Shown here: in pieces, positions 1-6,480 of the stretch | Layout: every line of letters starts with the position of its first letter | How positions within the stretch are numbered: the stretch's first letter is position 1 | Origin: Alphaproteobacteria bacterium | GTDB lineage: Bacteria; Pseudomonadota; Alphaproteobacteria; Rhizobiales; Beijerinckiaceae | Direction: 5' to 3' | Length of the DNA stretch: 6,480 nt | Assembly: GCA_009921785.1 (NCBI GenBank) | Contig: RFXE01000107.1 | Coordinates: forward strand, 1-6,480 | Program-made: the position numbers and the translations under genes | Notes under the pieces: model-generated | Told to the model about the DNA's origin: nothing | The model's database searches: none | The model's input: the letters and a program-made list of their open reading frames with translations, nothing else

Positions 1-32
1 ACCAATTGAAGGGAGGCGTTGAGATCACTCAT
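1..32 (-). CDS. Possible start of a gene downstream of guaA (partial, runs off the window)
   Basis: On the minus strand, an ATG lies five bases after the guaA TGA and opens a frame reading MSDLNASLQL to the window edge without a stop. The close spacing would fit a further gene in the guaB-rsmB-guaA operon. No strong Shine-Dalgarno is visible ahead of it, and ten codons are too few to identify a family, so this could also be chance. The remaining bases up to the guaA stop show no terminator-like hairpin. Confidence 0.3.
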   Translation of the reverse strand, partial: MSDLNASLQL

Positions 33-37
33 AGCAC

Positions 38-1609
38 TCATTCCCACTCAATCGTGCCGGGAGGCTTCGACGTCACATCATACACAACGCGGTTGATACC
101 TTTTACCTCATTGATGATGCGGTTAGCGGCGCGGCCAAGAAAATTCATATCGAAATGATAAAAATCAGCCGTCATACCGTCAACCGATGTCACGGCGCGC
201 AGCGCGCAGACATGGTCATAGGTGCGGCCATCGCCCATCACGCCCACCGTGCGCACGGGGAGAAGAACAGCAAAGGCTTGCCAGATCTTATCGTAAAGCC
301 CCGCGCGACGAATTTCTTCGAGATAGATTTCATCGGCCAAGCGCAAAATATCGCATTTCTCTTTTGTGATCGCACCAGGAATGCGAATGGCGAGACCCGG
401 GCCCGGAAAGGGATGACGTCCAACAAACGCATCAGGCAACCCAAGCTCGCGGCCAAGCGCACGTACTTCGTCTTTGAATAATTCGCGCAACGGCTCGACG
501 AGCTTCATCTTCATGCGCGCGGGCAAGCCGCCAACATTATGATGACTCTTGATTGTGACTGAGGGACCACCCGTAAACGAGACGCTTTCAATGACATCCG
601 GATAAAGCGTGCCTTGTGCGAGGAAATCAGCACCACCGATTTTCTTGGCTTCCGCATCAAAGACATCAATAAAGAGCTTGCCGATAATTTTGCGTTTGGT
701 TTCCGGATCATCAACGCCGGAAAGTTCAGTGAGGAAGGTCTCACTCGCATCCACATGCACGAGCGGAATATTGTAATGATCGCGAAAGAGCGTGACGACT
801 TTTTGCGCTTCACCCAAGCGCAGCAAACCGTGATCAACAAACACGCACGTAAGCTGATCACCAATTGCTTCATGGATCAACACGGCGGCAACCGATGAAT
901 CAACGCCACCCGACAATCCGCAAATCACGCGGCCTTTGCCGACTTGGTCGCGAATGCGTTTGATCGCCTCTTCACGAAACGCTTTCATCGTCCAGTCCGC
1001 GCGGCAGCCGGCAATGTTGCGAACAAAATTGCGGATGAGTTTTTCACCACCCGGCGTATGCACCACTTCAGGATGGAATTGTACGCCGTAATAATGCCGC
1101 GCTTCATCAGCGATTGCCGCAAAGGGGGCGTTTTCTGAGACAGCGACAACAGAGAACCCATCAGGCAAACGCGTCACGCGATCACCATGGCTCATCCATA
1201 CCGGATATTTCTTGCCCTTCGACCAAACGCCTTCAAACAAGGCACATGAGGATGTAATCTCTAATTCAGCACGACCGAATTCACGATGATGACCGCTCTC
1301 CACTGTGCCGCCCAATTGTTTAGCCATGGTCTGCTCGCCATAACAAATTCCAAGCACCGGTAGGCCCGACTTAAAAATCGCATCAGGCGCGAAAGGCGCA
1401 TTCTCATCGAGAACAGAGGCAGGACCACCCGACAAGATCACCGCCTTCGGCTTGATCTCATGAAAGGCTTTATCTGCGGATTGAAAGGGAATGATCTCGC
1501 AATAGACACCTTCTTCGCGCACACGCCGCGCAATCAGTTGTGTGACCTGAGAGCCAAAATCGACAATCAGAATTTTTTCATGCGCGTGAGGATCAAGCGG
1601 TGCAGTCAT
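38..1609 (-). CDS. guaA: GMP synthase (glutamine-hydrolysing)
   Basis: Converts XMP to GMP using ATP and glutamine, the last step of GMP synthesis, in the cytoplasm. The 523-residue product has the usual length and two-part layout. The N-terminal class I glutamine amidotransferase covers about residues 12-200, with the catalytic Cys89 in GICYG and His179-x-Glu181 in FHPE. The ATP-pyrophosphatase domain follows with the P-loop SGGVDS at 233-238, and then the C-terminal dimerisation/XMP-binding part with GRHPFPGPGL near 398-407 and the family-typical end PPGTIEWE. The ATG at 1609 places DFGSQ at residues 17-21, as expected. No strong ribosome binding site precedes it. It starts only 22 bases after the methyltransferase stop, so it is probably expressed from the upstream guaB operon promoter and perhaps by translational read-on. 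It looks intact. Confidence 0.98.
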   Translation of the reverse strand: MTAPLDPHAHEKILIVDFGSQVTQLIARRVREEGVYCEIIPFQSADKAFHEIKPKAVILSGGPASVLDENAPFAPDAIFKSGLPVLGICYGEQTMAKQLGGTVESGHHREFGRAELEITSSCALFEGVWSKGKKYPVWMSHGDRVTRLPDGFSVVAVSENAPFAAIADEARHYYGVQFHPEVVHTPGGEKLIRNFVRNIAGCRADWTMKAFREEAIKRIRDQVGKGRVICGLSGGVDSSVAAVLIHEAIGDQLTCVFVDHGLLRLGEAQKVVTLFRDHYNIPLVHVDASETFLTELSGVDDPETKRKIIGKLFIDVFDAEAKKIGGADFLAQGTLYPDVIESVSFTGGPSVTIKSHHNVGGLPARMKMKLVEPLRELFKDEVRALGRELGLPDAFVGRHPFPGPGLAIRIPGAITKEKCDILRLADEIYLEEIRRAGLYDKIWQAFAVLLPVRTVGVMGDGRTYDHVCALRAVTSVDGMTADFYHFDMNFLGRAANRIINEVKGINRVVYDVTSKPPGTIEWE

Positions 1610-1631
1610 CGGTTAAGTCCGTGTCGGTCAG

Positions 1632-2927
1632 TCAGTGTTTCTTGAGAAGGGCAATAAAAAATCCGTCAGTCCCCGTGCGCGCCGGTGTCAATTGCAGTCC
1701 TTTTCCCTTCGCGGAAACGAAGGGCGCAAGCGCCGGAAGTCCGGCTTGTGATGCGACATGTTCGGGGTCAATCAGCGTAAATGACTCATGCGAGGCGAGA
1801 AATGTTTCAACCGCATCATCATTCTCCTGCGGCAGAAGCGAGCAGGTAATATAAGCGAGCGTTCCGCCGCGCTTTACAAAAGGCGCAGCGCGTTCAAGCA
1901 CGAGACGTTGTTCTTTGATCCGGTCTTCAAGCGCGTTGGGACGCAAACGCCATTTCGCATCGGGGTTGCGACGCCATGTGCCTGTGCCCGTGCAAGGCGC
2001 ATCAATCACGACAAGATCCGCCTGCCCTTCAAGACCTTTTAGCGGCTCATCCTCTTTTGTCTTTGGTGCGCGAACTTGCACATTGCGCGCGGCGGCTCTC
2101 GTTAACCGATCAAAGATCGGCGCAAGGCGACGCTTGTCACTATCGGTTGCAAATATCTGTCCGCGATTATCCATCAGCGCGGCCAACGCGAGAGTTTTAC
2201 CGCCTGCGCCCGCGCAAAGATCGATCACCTGCATTCCCGGATCAACAGCACAAAGCGTAGCGGCAAGCTGCGAACCCTCATCCTGAATTTCATAAAGCCC
2301 TTTTTGAAAGGCTGGCTCGGCTTGAACACTTGGCGCGCGCCCATCAACAGAGGGAAGAATCCGTACACCCATCATTGCATGCGGCGTTGTCGTGACATTC
2401 AAATGATGAAGCTCTTCGAGCACACGCTCTCGTGTCGCTTTAAGACTATTCACACGCAGATCCACCGGCGCGCGATGCGCCAAGGCTTTTAATTCAATAC
2501 CGCGCTGATCGCCGAATGCCACTTTAAAAGACGCATCAAGCCATTCGGGATAATCACCCACAATATACGCAGGCGCTGTATCAAGCCTGTTACTCTTGAG
2601 CGATGCAAGTTCATCCGCCGTCAAAGGTTCAGGAGCAAAGCGGTCACCCGAGCACAGAGCGGCAATCTCGTCAGGCGATTGTCCGCGCTCAAGAAGCAAA
2701 GCGCCGAGAAGCATCGCACGGGGTGTATCAGCACCCATTAGATAACACGCGGAAGCGCGACGTCTCAGCGTATCATAAACAAGCGCTGAGATAGCCGCGC
2801 GATCGCCTGAACCCGCAAAGCGATGGGCAAGCCCCCAGTCCTTTAACGCATCACTCGCCGGACGCCGACGCGTGATCAAATCCTCAAGAACTTCTATGGC
2901 CGCAGAAAGTCGTGCTGCAGGAATCAT
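1632..2927 (-). CDS. rsmB: RsmB/NOP-family rRNA (cytosine-C5) methyltransferase
   Basis: A SAM-dependent RNA m5C methyltransferase of the RsmB/NOL1/NOP2/Sun family; in E. coli RsmB modifies C967 of 16S rRNA. The 431-residue product has a helical N-terminal region (about 1-140, including GDRAAISALVYDTLRRRAS) that fills the place of the NusB-like domain but is not closely E. coli-like. The Rossmann methyltransferase domain shows motif I DLCAGAGGKT at 236-245, motif IV DAPCTGTG at 309-316 with Cys312, and motif VI TCS at 361-363 with Cys362. The two cysteines are the pair this family uses for catalysis and product release, so the enzyme should be active. It sits between guaB (43 bases upstream) and guaA (22 bases downstream), an arrangement common in Alphaproteobacteria. 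The start codon is an ATG with only a weak Shine-Dalgarno. The exact target base is inferred from the family and could differ. Confidence 0.9.
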   Translation of the reverse strand: MIPAARLSAAIEVLEDLITRRRPASDALKDWGLAHRFAGSGDRAAISALVYDTLRRRASACYLMGADTPRAMLLGALLLERGQSPDEIAALCSGDRFAPEPLTADELASLKSNRLDTAPAYIVGDYPEWLDASFKVAFGDQRGIELKALAHRAPVDLRVNSLKATRERVLEELHHLNVTTTPHAMMGVRILPSVDGRAPSVQAEPAFQKGLYEIQDEGSQLAATLCAVDPGMQVIDLCAGAGGKTLALAALMDNRGQIFATDSDKRRLAPIFDRLTRAAARNVQVRAPKTKEDEPLKGLEGQADLVVIDAPCTGTGTWRRNPDAKWRLRPNALEDRIKEQRLVLERAAPFVKRGGTLAYITCSLLPQENDDAVETFLASHESFTLIDPEHVASQAGLPALAPFVSAKGKGLQLTPARTGTDGFFIALLKKH

Positions 2928-2970
2928 GACACAACTTTCACAACAAATGAGGGACTAAGGTTTACAATAT

Positions 2971-4452
2971 TCATGTTGGATAATTCGGGCTCTCGCGCGT
3001 GATCGTGACGTCATGCGCATGACTTTCGCGAAGGCCTGCCGATGTGATTTTTACGAACTCCGCGCGATCGCGGAAGTCCTTCAATGTCGCGCCGCCGACA
3101 TATCCCATAGAGGCGCGCAATCCGCCCGCAAGCTGATGCAAGACGCTTCCGACGGGGCCTTTATATGGCACCTGCCCTTCAATGCCTTCCGGCACGAGCT
3201 TCAATGCGTCTTTAATATCTTGCTGGAAATAGCGATCCGCTGAGCCGCGCGCCATCGCACCTACCGAGCCCATACCGCGATAGGCTTTATATGTGCGGCC
3301 TTGATAGAGAAATGTTTCGCCGGGGCTCTCATCCGTGCCCGCAAGAAGCGAACCGATCATCGCGGTCTCTGCACCAGCAGCGAGCGCCTTTGCGAGATCA
3401 CCTGAAAATTTAATTCCGCCATCGGCGATCACCGGAATATCTGCTTTCTCAGCAACCGAATAGGCATCCATGATCGCAGAGAGTTGCGGAACACCCACAC
3501 CCGCAACAATGCGCGTGGTGCAGATTGAACCCGGACCAATTCCGATTTTTACGGCATCAGCTCCCGCATCAATAAGCGCCTGTGTGCCACCAGCAGTTGC
3601 GACATTGCCGGCAATGATTTGCACGGCGTTTGATAATTTCTTGATCCGCGTCACACTGTCGAGCACGCGTTGCGAATGACCATGCGCGGTATCAACGCAT
3701 ACAACATCGCAACCCGCTTCGATCAGCGCTTCCGCACGTTCAAAACCATTATCACCCACAGTTGTCGCTGCCGCCACAAGAAGGCGACCGCGAGCGTCTT
3801 TGGAGGCGTTCGGATGCGCAACCTGCTTTTCCATATCCTTGACGGTGATAAGACCGATGCAGCGGAAGTGATCATCAACGACAAGAAGCTTCTCAATCCG
3901 GAATTGATGCAACAGACGCCGCGCTTCATCTTGGCTTACGCCTTCGCGCACCGTGATCAAACGATCCTTCGTCATCAATTCGGAAACAGGCTGCTGCGGG
4001 TTGGTCGCAAAGCGAACATCGCGATTGGTGAGAATACCGACAAGTTTGCCAGGCTTATCAGAAGGGCCCCGCTCGACCACTGGCACGCCAGAAATATGAT
4101 TACGCTTCATAAGTTCGAGCGCATCAGCGAGTGTTTCATCAGGATAAATGGTCAGTGGATTGACCACCATACCACTTTCGAATTTTTTCACCGCGCGCAC
4201 TTCATTGGCCTGTTCTTCAAGCGTCATATTGCGATGAAGAACACCCAAGCCGCCCGCTTGTGCCATAGCAATCGCCAAACGATGTTCGGTGACGGTATCC
4301 ATCGCCGCAGAGATGATCGGCAATTTCAAGCTAAGCGTCCGCGTAAGCCGTGTCGTCACATCGACATCGCCCGGCATCACCAAAGAATGGCCCGGCTGCA
4401 AGAGAACATCATCGAAAGTGAAAGATTCACGAATTGCCGATTTTACGGCCAT
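2971..4452 (-). CDS. guaB: IMP dehydrogenase
   Basis: Oxidises IMP to XMP with NAD+, the committed step to guanine nucleotides, as a cytoplasmic tetramer or octamer. From the ATG at 4452 the protein has 493 residues, a typical length. The N-terminal TIM-barrel part includes FTFDDVLLQP at 11-20. It is interrupted by a CBS-domain pair (about 95-215), followed by the NAD/IMP region with DTAHGHS at 254-260. The catalytic Cys311 lies in GPGSICTTR and the IMP phosphate-binding ADGGIK at 343-348. The mobile flap carries the catalytic Arg407-Tyr408 in GSADRYFQ. An in-frame TTG six bases upstream is a possible start, but an AGGAG directly abuts it, whereas the same AGGAG sits six bases before the ATG, so the ATG is preferred. 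It is the first gene of the apparent guaB-rsmB-guaA operon, and CBS domains commonly bind adenine or guanine nucleotides as allosteric regulators. Confidence 0.97.
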   Translation of the reverse strand: MAVKSAIRESFTFDDVLLQPGHSLVMPGDVDVTTRLTRTLSLKLPIISAAMDTVTEHRLAIAMAQAGGLGVLHRNMTLEEQANEVRAVKKFESGMVVNPLTIYPDETLADALELMKRNHISGVPVVERGPSDKPGKLVGILTNRDVRFATNPQQPVSELMTKDRLITVREGVSQDEARRLLHQFRIEKLLVVDDHFRCIGLITVKDMEKQVAHPNASKDARGRLLVAAATTVGDNGFERAEALIEAGCDVVCVDTAHGHSQRVLDSVTRIKKLSNAVQIIAGNVATAGGTQALIDAGADAVKIGIGPGSICTTRIVAGVGVPQLSAIMDAYSVAEKADIPVIADGGIKFSGDLAKALAAGAETAMIGSLLAGTDESPGETFLYQGRTYKAYRGMGSVGAMARGSADRYFQQDIKDALKLVPEGIEGQVPYKGPVGSVLHQLAGGLRASMGYVGGATLKDFRDRAEFVKITSAGLRESHAHDVTITRESPNYPT

Positions 4453-4458
4453 GGCCAA

Positions 4459-4463
4459 CTCCT
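4459..4463 (-). promoter_or_regulatory. Shine-Dalgarno of guaB
   Basis: The minus strand reads AGGAG here, followed by six bases and the ATG at 4452. It is the clearest ribosome binding site in the window. It decides between the ATG and the TTG at 4458, which it touches directly and so could not serve at normal spacing. Confidence 0.8.
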
Positions 4464-4647
4464 GGACGCTCGAAAATGAGGCGGGGACAACCGGCTTTTA
4501 AAGCGCGGCGGCAACTTGGGGCCGGTCGTCGGATTGGCAGTGGGACGTATCATGCTCCCCCGGACTCGGGAAGCGGAAACCGAGCGGTGAGACAATTAAT
4601 ACAGTGATTTTCCGCCAAATGCTGAAAAATGCTGCGATCGGACGGGA
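4464..4647 (-). promoter_or_regulatory. guaB upstream region, probable promoter/leader
   Basis: This is the only sizeable intergenic gap, between the rlmE stop and the guaB ribosome binding site. The half near rlmE is AT-rich (including ATTAAT around 4595-4600) and the half near guaB is GC-rich. A promoter for the guaB-rsmB-guaA operon is expected here from its position. I could not find a convincing -35/-10 pair with 16-18 base spacing, so no exact site is given. No riboswitch fold or open reading frame was recognised. Confidence 0.4.
4608..4628. repeat. Imperfect inverted repeat between rlmE and guaB
   Basis: TTTTCCGC and GCTGAAAA flank a five-base loop and pair over seven of eight positions. 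It lies about 20 bases past the rlmE stop, so it could be a weak transcription end or protein-binding site. No run of U follows on the minus strand, which argues against a classical intrinsic terminator. Next to it, AAATGCTG occurs twice ten bases apart (4617-4624 and 4627-4634). Confidence 0.25.
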
Positions 4648-5352
4648 TCAGGCCGAAGCGCGCCCGCGATATCCGGTCGCAACAACATAAAGTTCCGCCG
4701 AATCAGAGCGGCTGGCCGCGGGTTTGTAATGTTTGACCTGCGCGAAATCCCGCTTGAGGTCAGCGAGCAATGTGCCCTCTGTCCCGCCTTGCAAGACTTT
4801 GGCGAGAAAGGCCCCGCCCGGCGCCAAGACTTCGCGCGCAAATTCAGCCGCGAGTTCAGCCAGCGCCACGATTTTCAAATGATCGGTTTTCTTATGGCCC
4901 GTTGTATTCGCCGCCATATCCGACATCACGACATCGGCTTCGCCACCGAGCATCGTTTTGAGCTTATCCGGCGCATCGGCTTCGAGAAAATCCATAACCG
5001 TAAAATCAACGCCGATGATCGGTTCAATCTCAAGAAGATCAATACCAATCACTTTGCCCTTGCCCTTATCGGATTGAACAATCTTCGCTGCAACTTGTGC
5101 CCATCCGCCTGGAGCCGCGCCTAAGTCAACGATGCGGCCACCCAGTTTGAAGAGTTTAAATTTCTCGTTGAGCTCGATGATTTTGAACGCTGCGCGCGAA
5201 CGATATCCTTCGCGTTTCGCACGCGCGACAAAGGGATCATTCAATTGACGCTCTAACCATCGCGTTTGGGAGACGGTACGCTTTTTGGCGGTCTTCACGC
5301 GTTGCTTAAGCGAACGCCCGCCTTCACGCCCTGAGAGACGCTCGCCGCTCAT
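4648..5352 (-). CDS. rlmE: 23S rRNA (uridine-2'-O)-methyltransferase RlmE (FtsJ/RrmJ)
   Basis: Methylates the 2'-OH of U2552 in the A loop of 23S rRNA on the 50S subunit using SAM, a late step in ribosome maturation. From the ATG at 5352 the product has 234 residues. A basic N-terminal tail precedes WLERQLNDPFV (32-42) and YRSRAAFK (50-57). SAM motif I is DLGAAPGGW at 76-84. The KDKE catalytic tetrad is visible as Lys57, Asp145 (in SDMA), Lys185 (in FLAKV) and Glu220 (in SAELYVV), at nearly the same spacing as E. coli 38/124/164/199. The frame extends nine codons further to an ATG at 5379. The start at 5352 is preferred because it forms an ATGA overlap with the ppx stop and has an AGGTG a few bases before it. 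The pair is probably co-transcribed and translationally coupled. Confidence 0.95.
   Translation of the reverse strand: MSGERLSGREGGRSLKQRVKTAKKRTVSQTRWLERQLNDPFVARAKREGYRSRAAFKIIELNEKFKLFKLGGRIVDLGAAPGGWAQVAAKIVQSDKGKGKVIGIDLLEIEPIIGVDFTVMDFLEADAPDKLKTMLGGEADVVMSDMAANTTGHKKTDHLKIVALAELAAEFAREVLAPGGAFLAKVLQGGTEGTLLADLKRDFAQVKHYKPAASRSDSAELYVVATGYRGRASA
5349..5352 (-). other. ATGA stop/start overlap between ppx and rlmE
   Basis: On the minus strand the rlmE ATG (5352-5350) overlaps the TGA of the ppx-like gene (5351-5349). Such overlaps usually mean one transcript with reinitiation by the same ribosome. The overlap supports the shorter rlmE start. Confidence 0.85.
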
Positions 5353-6140
5353 GCGGCACCTAAAGCTTGATCGTGCCACACACCGTCTTCGACCATCAAT
5401 TGCATGAGAATGCCTTCACGCAATCCGCGATCAGCAACACGCACACGATCTGAGGGAAAGACTTTGCGAATGGCATCAAGAATTGCGCAGCCCGACAAAA
5501 CAAGATCAGCCCGTTCAACGCCGATACATGCGCTTGCAACACGCTCGGCATAATCCATCGACAACAAGCGCGAAACGATCACGCTCACCTGATCAGAGCT
5601 CATCCAGATACCGTCAACCGCGCGCCGATCATAACGCGGCAAGCCGAGATGAACGCCCGCTAACGTTGTCACCGTTCCCGATGTGCCTAAGAGATGAAAA
5701 TCACGCGGCTCGCCCGTCTTTGGCAATGACGCGGCAAATGACACAAGATGAGATTGCACCTCATCAACCATGCCTTGATAGGATTGGACCGTCACATCAC
5801 GCCCGCCATGGCGCTCCGAGAGATTTACAACGCCCACCGGCAGGGACAGCCACGACCTTATCCGCTTACGGATAGAGCGACGCCCTTCGCTTGCCGCATC
5901 AAGCCATACGACCTCGGTTGAGCCGCCACCAATGTCGAATAGGACAACACTGTCGGCTTTCGGGTCAGCCAGTGCCGCGCATCCGGCAGCAGCCAGAGCG
6001 GCTTCCGTCTCGCGGTCGATGATTTCAAGTCTAAGCCCTGTCTCGCTCTCAACGCGGCTCATAAAGTCCTGCCGGTTTTCAGCGGCACGACAGGCCTCGG
6101 TAGCGATCAACCGCGCGCGCTTTACCCCACGATGGATCAT
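5349..6140 (-). CDS. ppx: Ppx/GppA family phosphatase, N-terminally truncated
   Basis: The family hydrolyses inorganic polyphosphate and/or the 5'-phosphate of pppGpp, using an actin/hexokinase-type fold. The 263 residues from the first ATG include RARLIATEACRAA (8-20), the phosphate-binding motif DIGGGST (69-75), LPVGVVNLSER (100-110) and LGTSGTVTTLAG (151-162). The C-terminal part is typical of the short alphaproteobacterial form, with RVADRGLREGILMQLM (234-249). The first half of the N-terminal subdomain, including the DLGTN-type phosphate-1 motif and roughly 80-110 residues, is absent. Family similarity continues upstream of the ATG as KICSNKM (codons to about 6158), resembling the family's CxxKMxxRGV segment, and then stops abruptly. 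The ATG at 6140 is therefore unlikely to be a native start. As it stands the protein would lack part of the active site. It is followed by rlmE with a four-base overlap. Confidence 0.85.
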   Translation of the reverse strand: MIHRGVKRARLIATEACRAAENRQDFMSRVESETGLRLEIIDRETEAALAAAGCAALADPKADSVVLFDIGGGSTEVVWLDAASEGRRSIRKRIRSWLSLPVGVVNLSERHGGRDVTVQSYQGMVDEVQSHLVSFAASLPKTGEPRDFHLLGTSGTVTTLAGVHLGLPRYDRRAVDGIWMSSDQVSVIVSRLLSMDYAERVASACIGVERADLVLSGCAILDAIRKVFPSDRVRVADRGLREGILMQLMVEDGVWHDQALGAA

Positions 6141-6480
6141 TTTATTGCTGCAAATTTTGTTACCGTAACAAAAACAGATAATGTGCCGTGGGATTTTATT
6201 ACCATGGAGTTGCGTGAGTTCATTAGGGACTTCTTAGCCGAAGGAAAAGAGGTCTTGATTCAAATGCCAGTTGCGGCTGAAAAACAGGCGGCCAAAGAAC
6301 GTCCTGAAATTGCTGTCCCAAGTGAATTGGACGAACCCATATTAGCGCTACTTGATCAATACGTACGGCCCGCAGTTGAAAATGACGGAGGAGCGATAGA
6401 TTATGTGGGATTTAACGATGGCGTGGTTAATTTAATTCTCAAGGGATCATGCTCGGGTTGCCCTTCTTCAACGGCCACCT
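6132..6480 (+). CDS. Nfu/NifU-type Fe-S cluster scaffold, 5'-truncated and running off the window
   Basis: Nfu proteins hold and pass on iron-sulfur clusters through a C-terminal CxxC domain. The plus-strand frame reads FIAANFVTVTK and WDFITMELREFIRD, which resembles the end of an N-terminal Nfu_N domain. A variable linker follows, then the NifU-like domain with LLDQYVRPAVENDGG and the cluster-binding CSGCPSS (cysteines 107 and 110 counted from the ATG at 6132). It is open to position 6480. Most of Nfu_N, normally beginning with a TPNP-type segment, is missing. Recognisable similarity starts near 6141, so the ATGs at 6132 and 6204 are both doubtful starts and neither has a ribosome binding site. 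By recall it resembles Bacteroidetes proteins more than alphaproteobacterial NfuA. G+C is about 45%, and TTA, CTA, ATA and GGA codons are used more than in the neighbouring genes. Confidence 0.75.
   Translation, partial: MDHFIAANFVTVTKTDNVPWDFITMELREFIRDFLAEGKEVLIQMPVAAEKQAAKERPEIAVPSELDEPILALLDQYVRPAVENDGGAIDYVGFNDGVVNLILKGSCSGCPSSTAT
6141..6158. other. Junction between two unrelated sequence blocks
   Basis: Within this stretch the minus strand still encodes the ppx-like KICSNK, and the plus strand already encodes the Nfu-like FIAANF. Leftward is alphaproteobacterial ppx-rlmE-gua sequence. Rightward is lower-G+C Nfu sequence on the opposite strand. Both genes are truncated here, so this short shared stretch is where two sequences have been joined, either in the cell or during assembly. 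Confidence 0.7.

Noticed and set aside
1610..1660. Short GTCAGTCAGT-type repeats around the rsmB stop and guaA leader
   Set aside because: Only a few repeat units over about 20 bases, partly in coding sequence; no hairpin or binding-site pattern stands out.
3010..3023. Perfect 14-base palindrome GTCATGCGCATGAC
   Set aside because: It falls in guaB codons for SHAHD. One such palindrome is not surprising in 6.5 kb (expectation roughly 0.4), and it is not in a regulatory position.
3670..4479. Long plus-strand open frame of 269 codons antisense to guaB
   Set aside because: It lies within the guaB gene, whose protein is intact with all catalytic motifs. The antisense product is rich in His and Arg with no recognisable domain, as expected for a shadow of biased codon use.
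4563..4567. GACTC, a GANTC-type (CcrM) methylation site upstream of guaB
   Set aside because: A single site in about 190 bases is near chance expectation, and nothing ties it to a promoter I can define.
5353..5379. Longer rlmE form starting at 5379
   Set aside because: The nine extra codons lie within the end of the ppx-like gene. The ATGA overlap and the nearby AGGTG favour the start at 5352.
5483..5875. Plus-strand open frame antisense to the ppx-like gene
   Set aside because: It is a shadow frame with low-complexity, Arg/Pro/Ser-rich translation and no domain, while the minus strand has clear family motifs.

Overview
The window reads as a chromosomal housekeeping segment of an alphaproteobacterium. 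All complete genes lie on the minus strand. Transcription order, from high to low coordinates, is ppx/gppA family phosphatase (truncated), rlmE, guaB, an RsmB/NOP-family RNA methyltransferase, guaA. The lineage call rests on the guaB-rsmB-guaA order, the ppx-rlmE pair, and protein features typical of that class: the short Ppx form and an RsmB homologue whose N-terminal region differs from the E. coli type. Genus cannot be named from the sequence alone. G+C in lines I counted within these genes is in the 50s of percent.

Layout: 1-37 is the tail downstream of guaA and may hold the first codons of another minus-strand gene. guaA occupies 38-1609, the RNA methyltransferase 1632-2927 and guaB 2971-4452, with gaps of only 22 and 43 bases, so these three look like one operon. 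A 189-base non-coding gap (4459-4647) is the only sizeable intergenic region and is the likely site of a guaB promoter. rlmE (4650s to 5352) and the ppx-like gene (5349 upward) overlap by an ATGA stop/start and are probably translationally coupled.

The genes share a theme. GuaB and GuaA make XMP and then GMP, the last steps to guanine nucleotides. The Ppx/GppA family acts on polyphosphate or pppGpp. The two methyltransferases modify rRNA. This fits growth-rate and translation-linked physiology, but the link between them is inference.

The notable feature is the right end. At about 6141-6158 the ppx-like gene loses its N-terminal part, and the sequence switches to a plus-strand reading frame for an Nfu/NifU-type iron-sulfur scaffold. 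That frame has lower G+C (152 of 340 bases, about 45%) and different codon use (TTA, ATA, GGA), and the protein resembles Bacteroidetes-type Nfu proteins. It is itself missing its N-terminal part at the same point. Both genes are cut at one short shared stretch. The simplest reading is a chimeric assembly join; a real rearrangement is the alternative. I found no undescribed system in the remainder, which is ordinary core genome.
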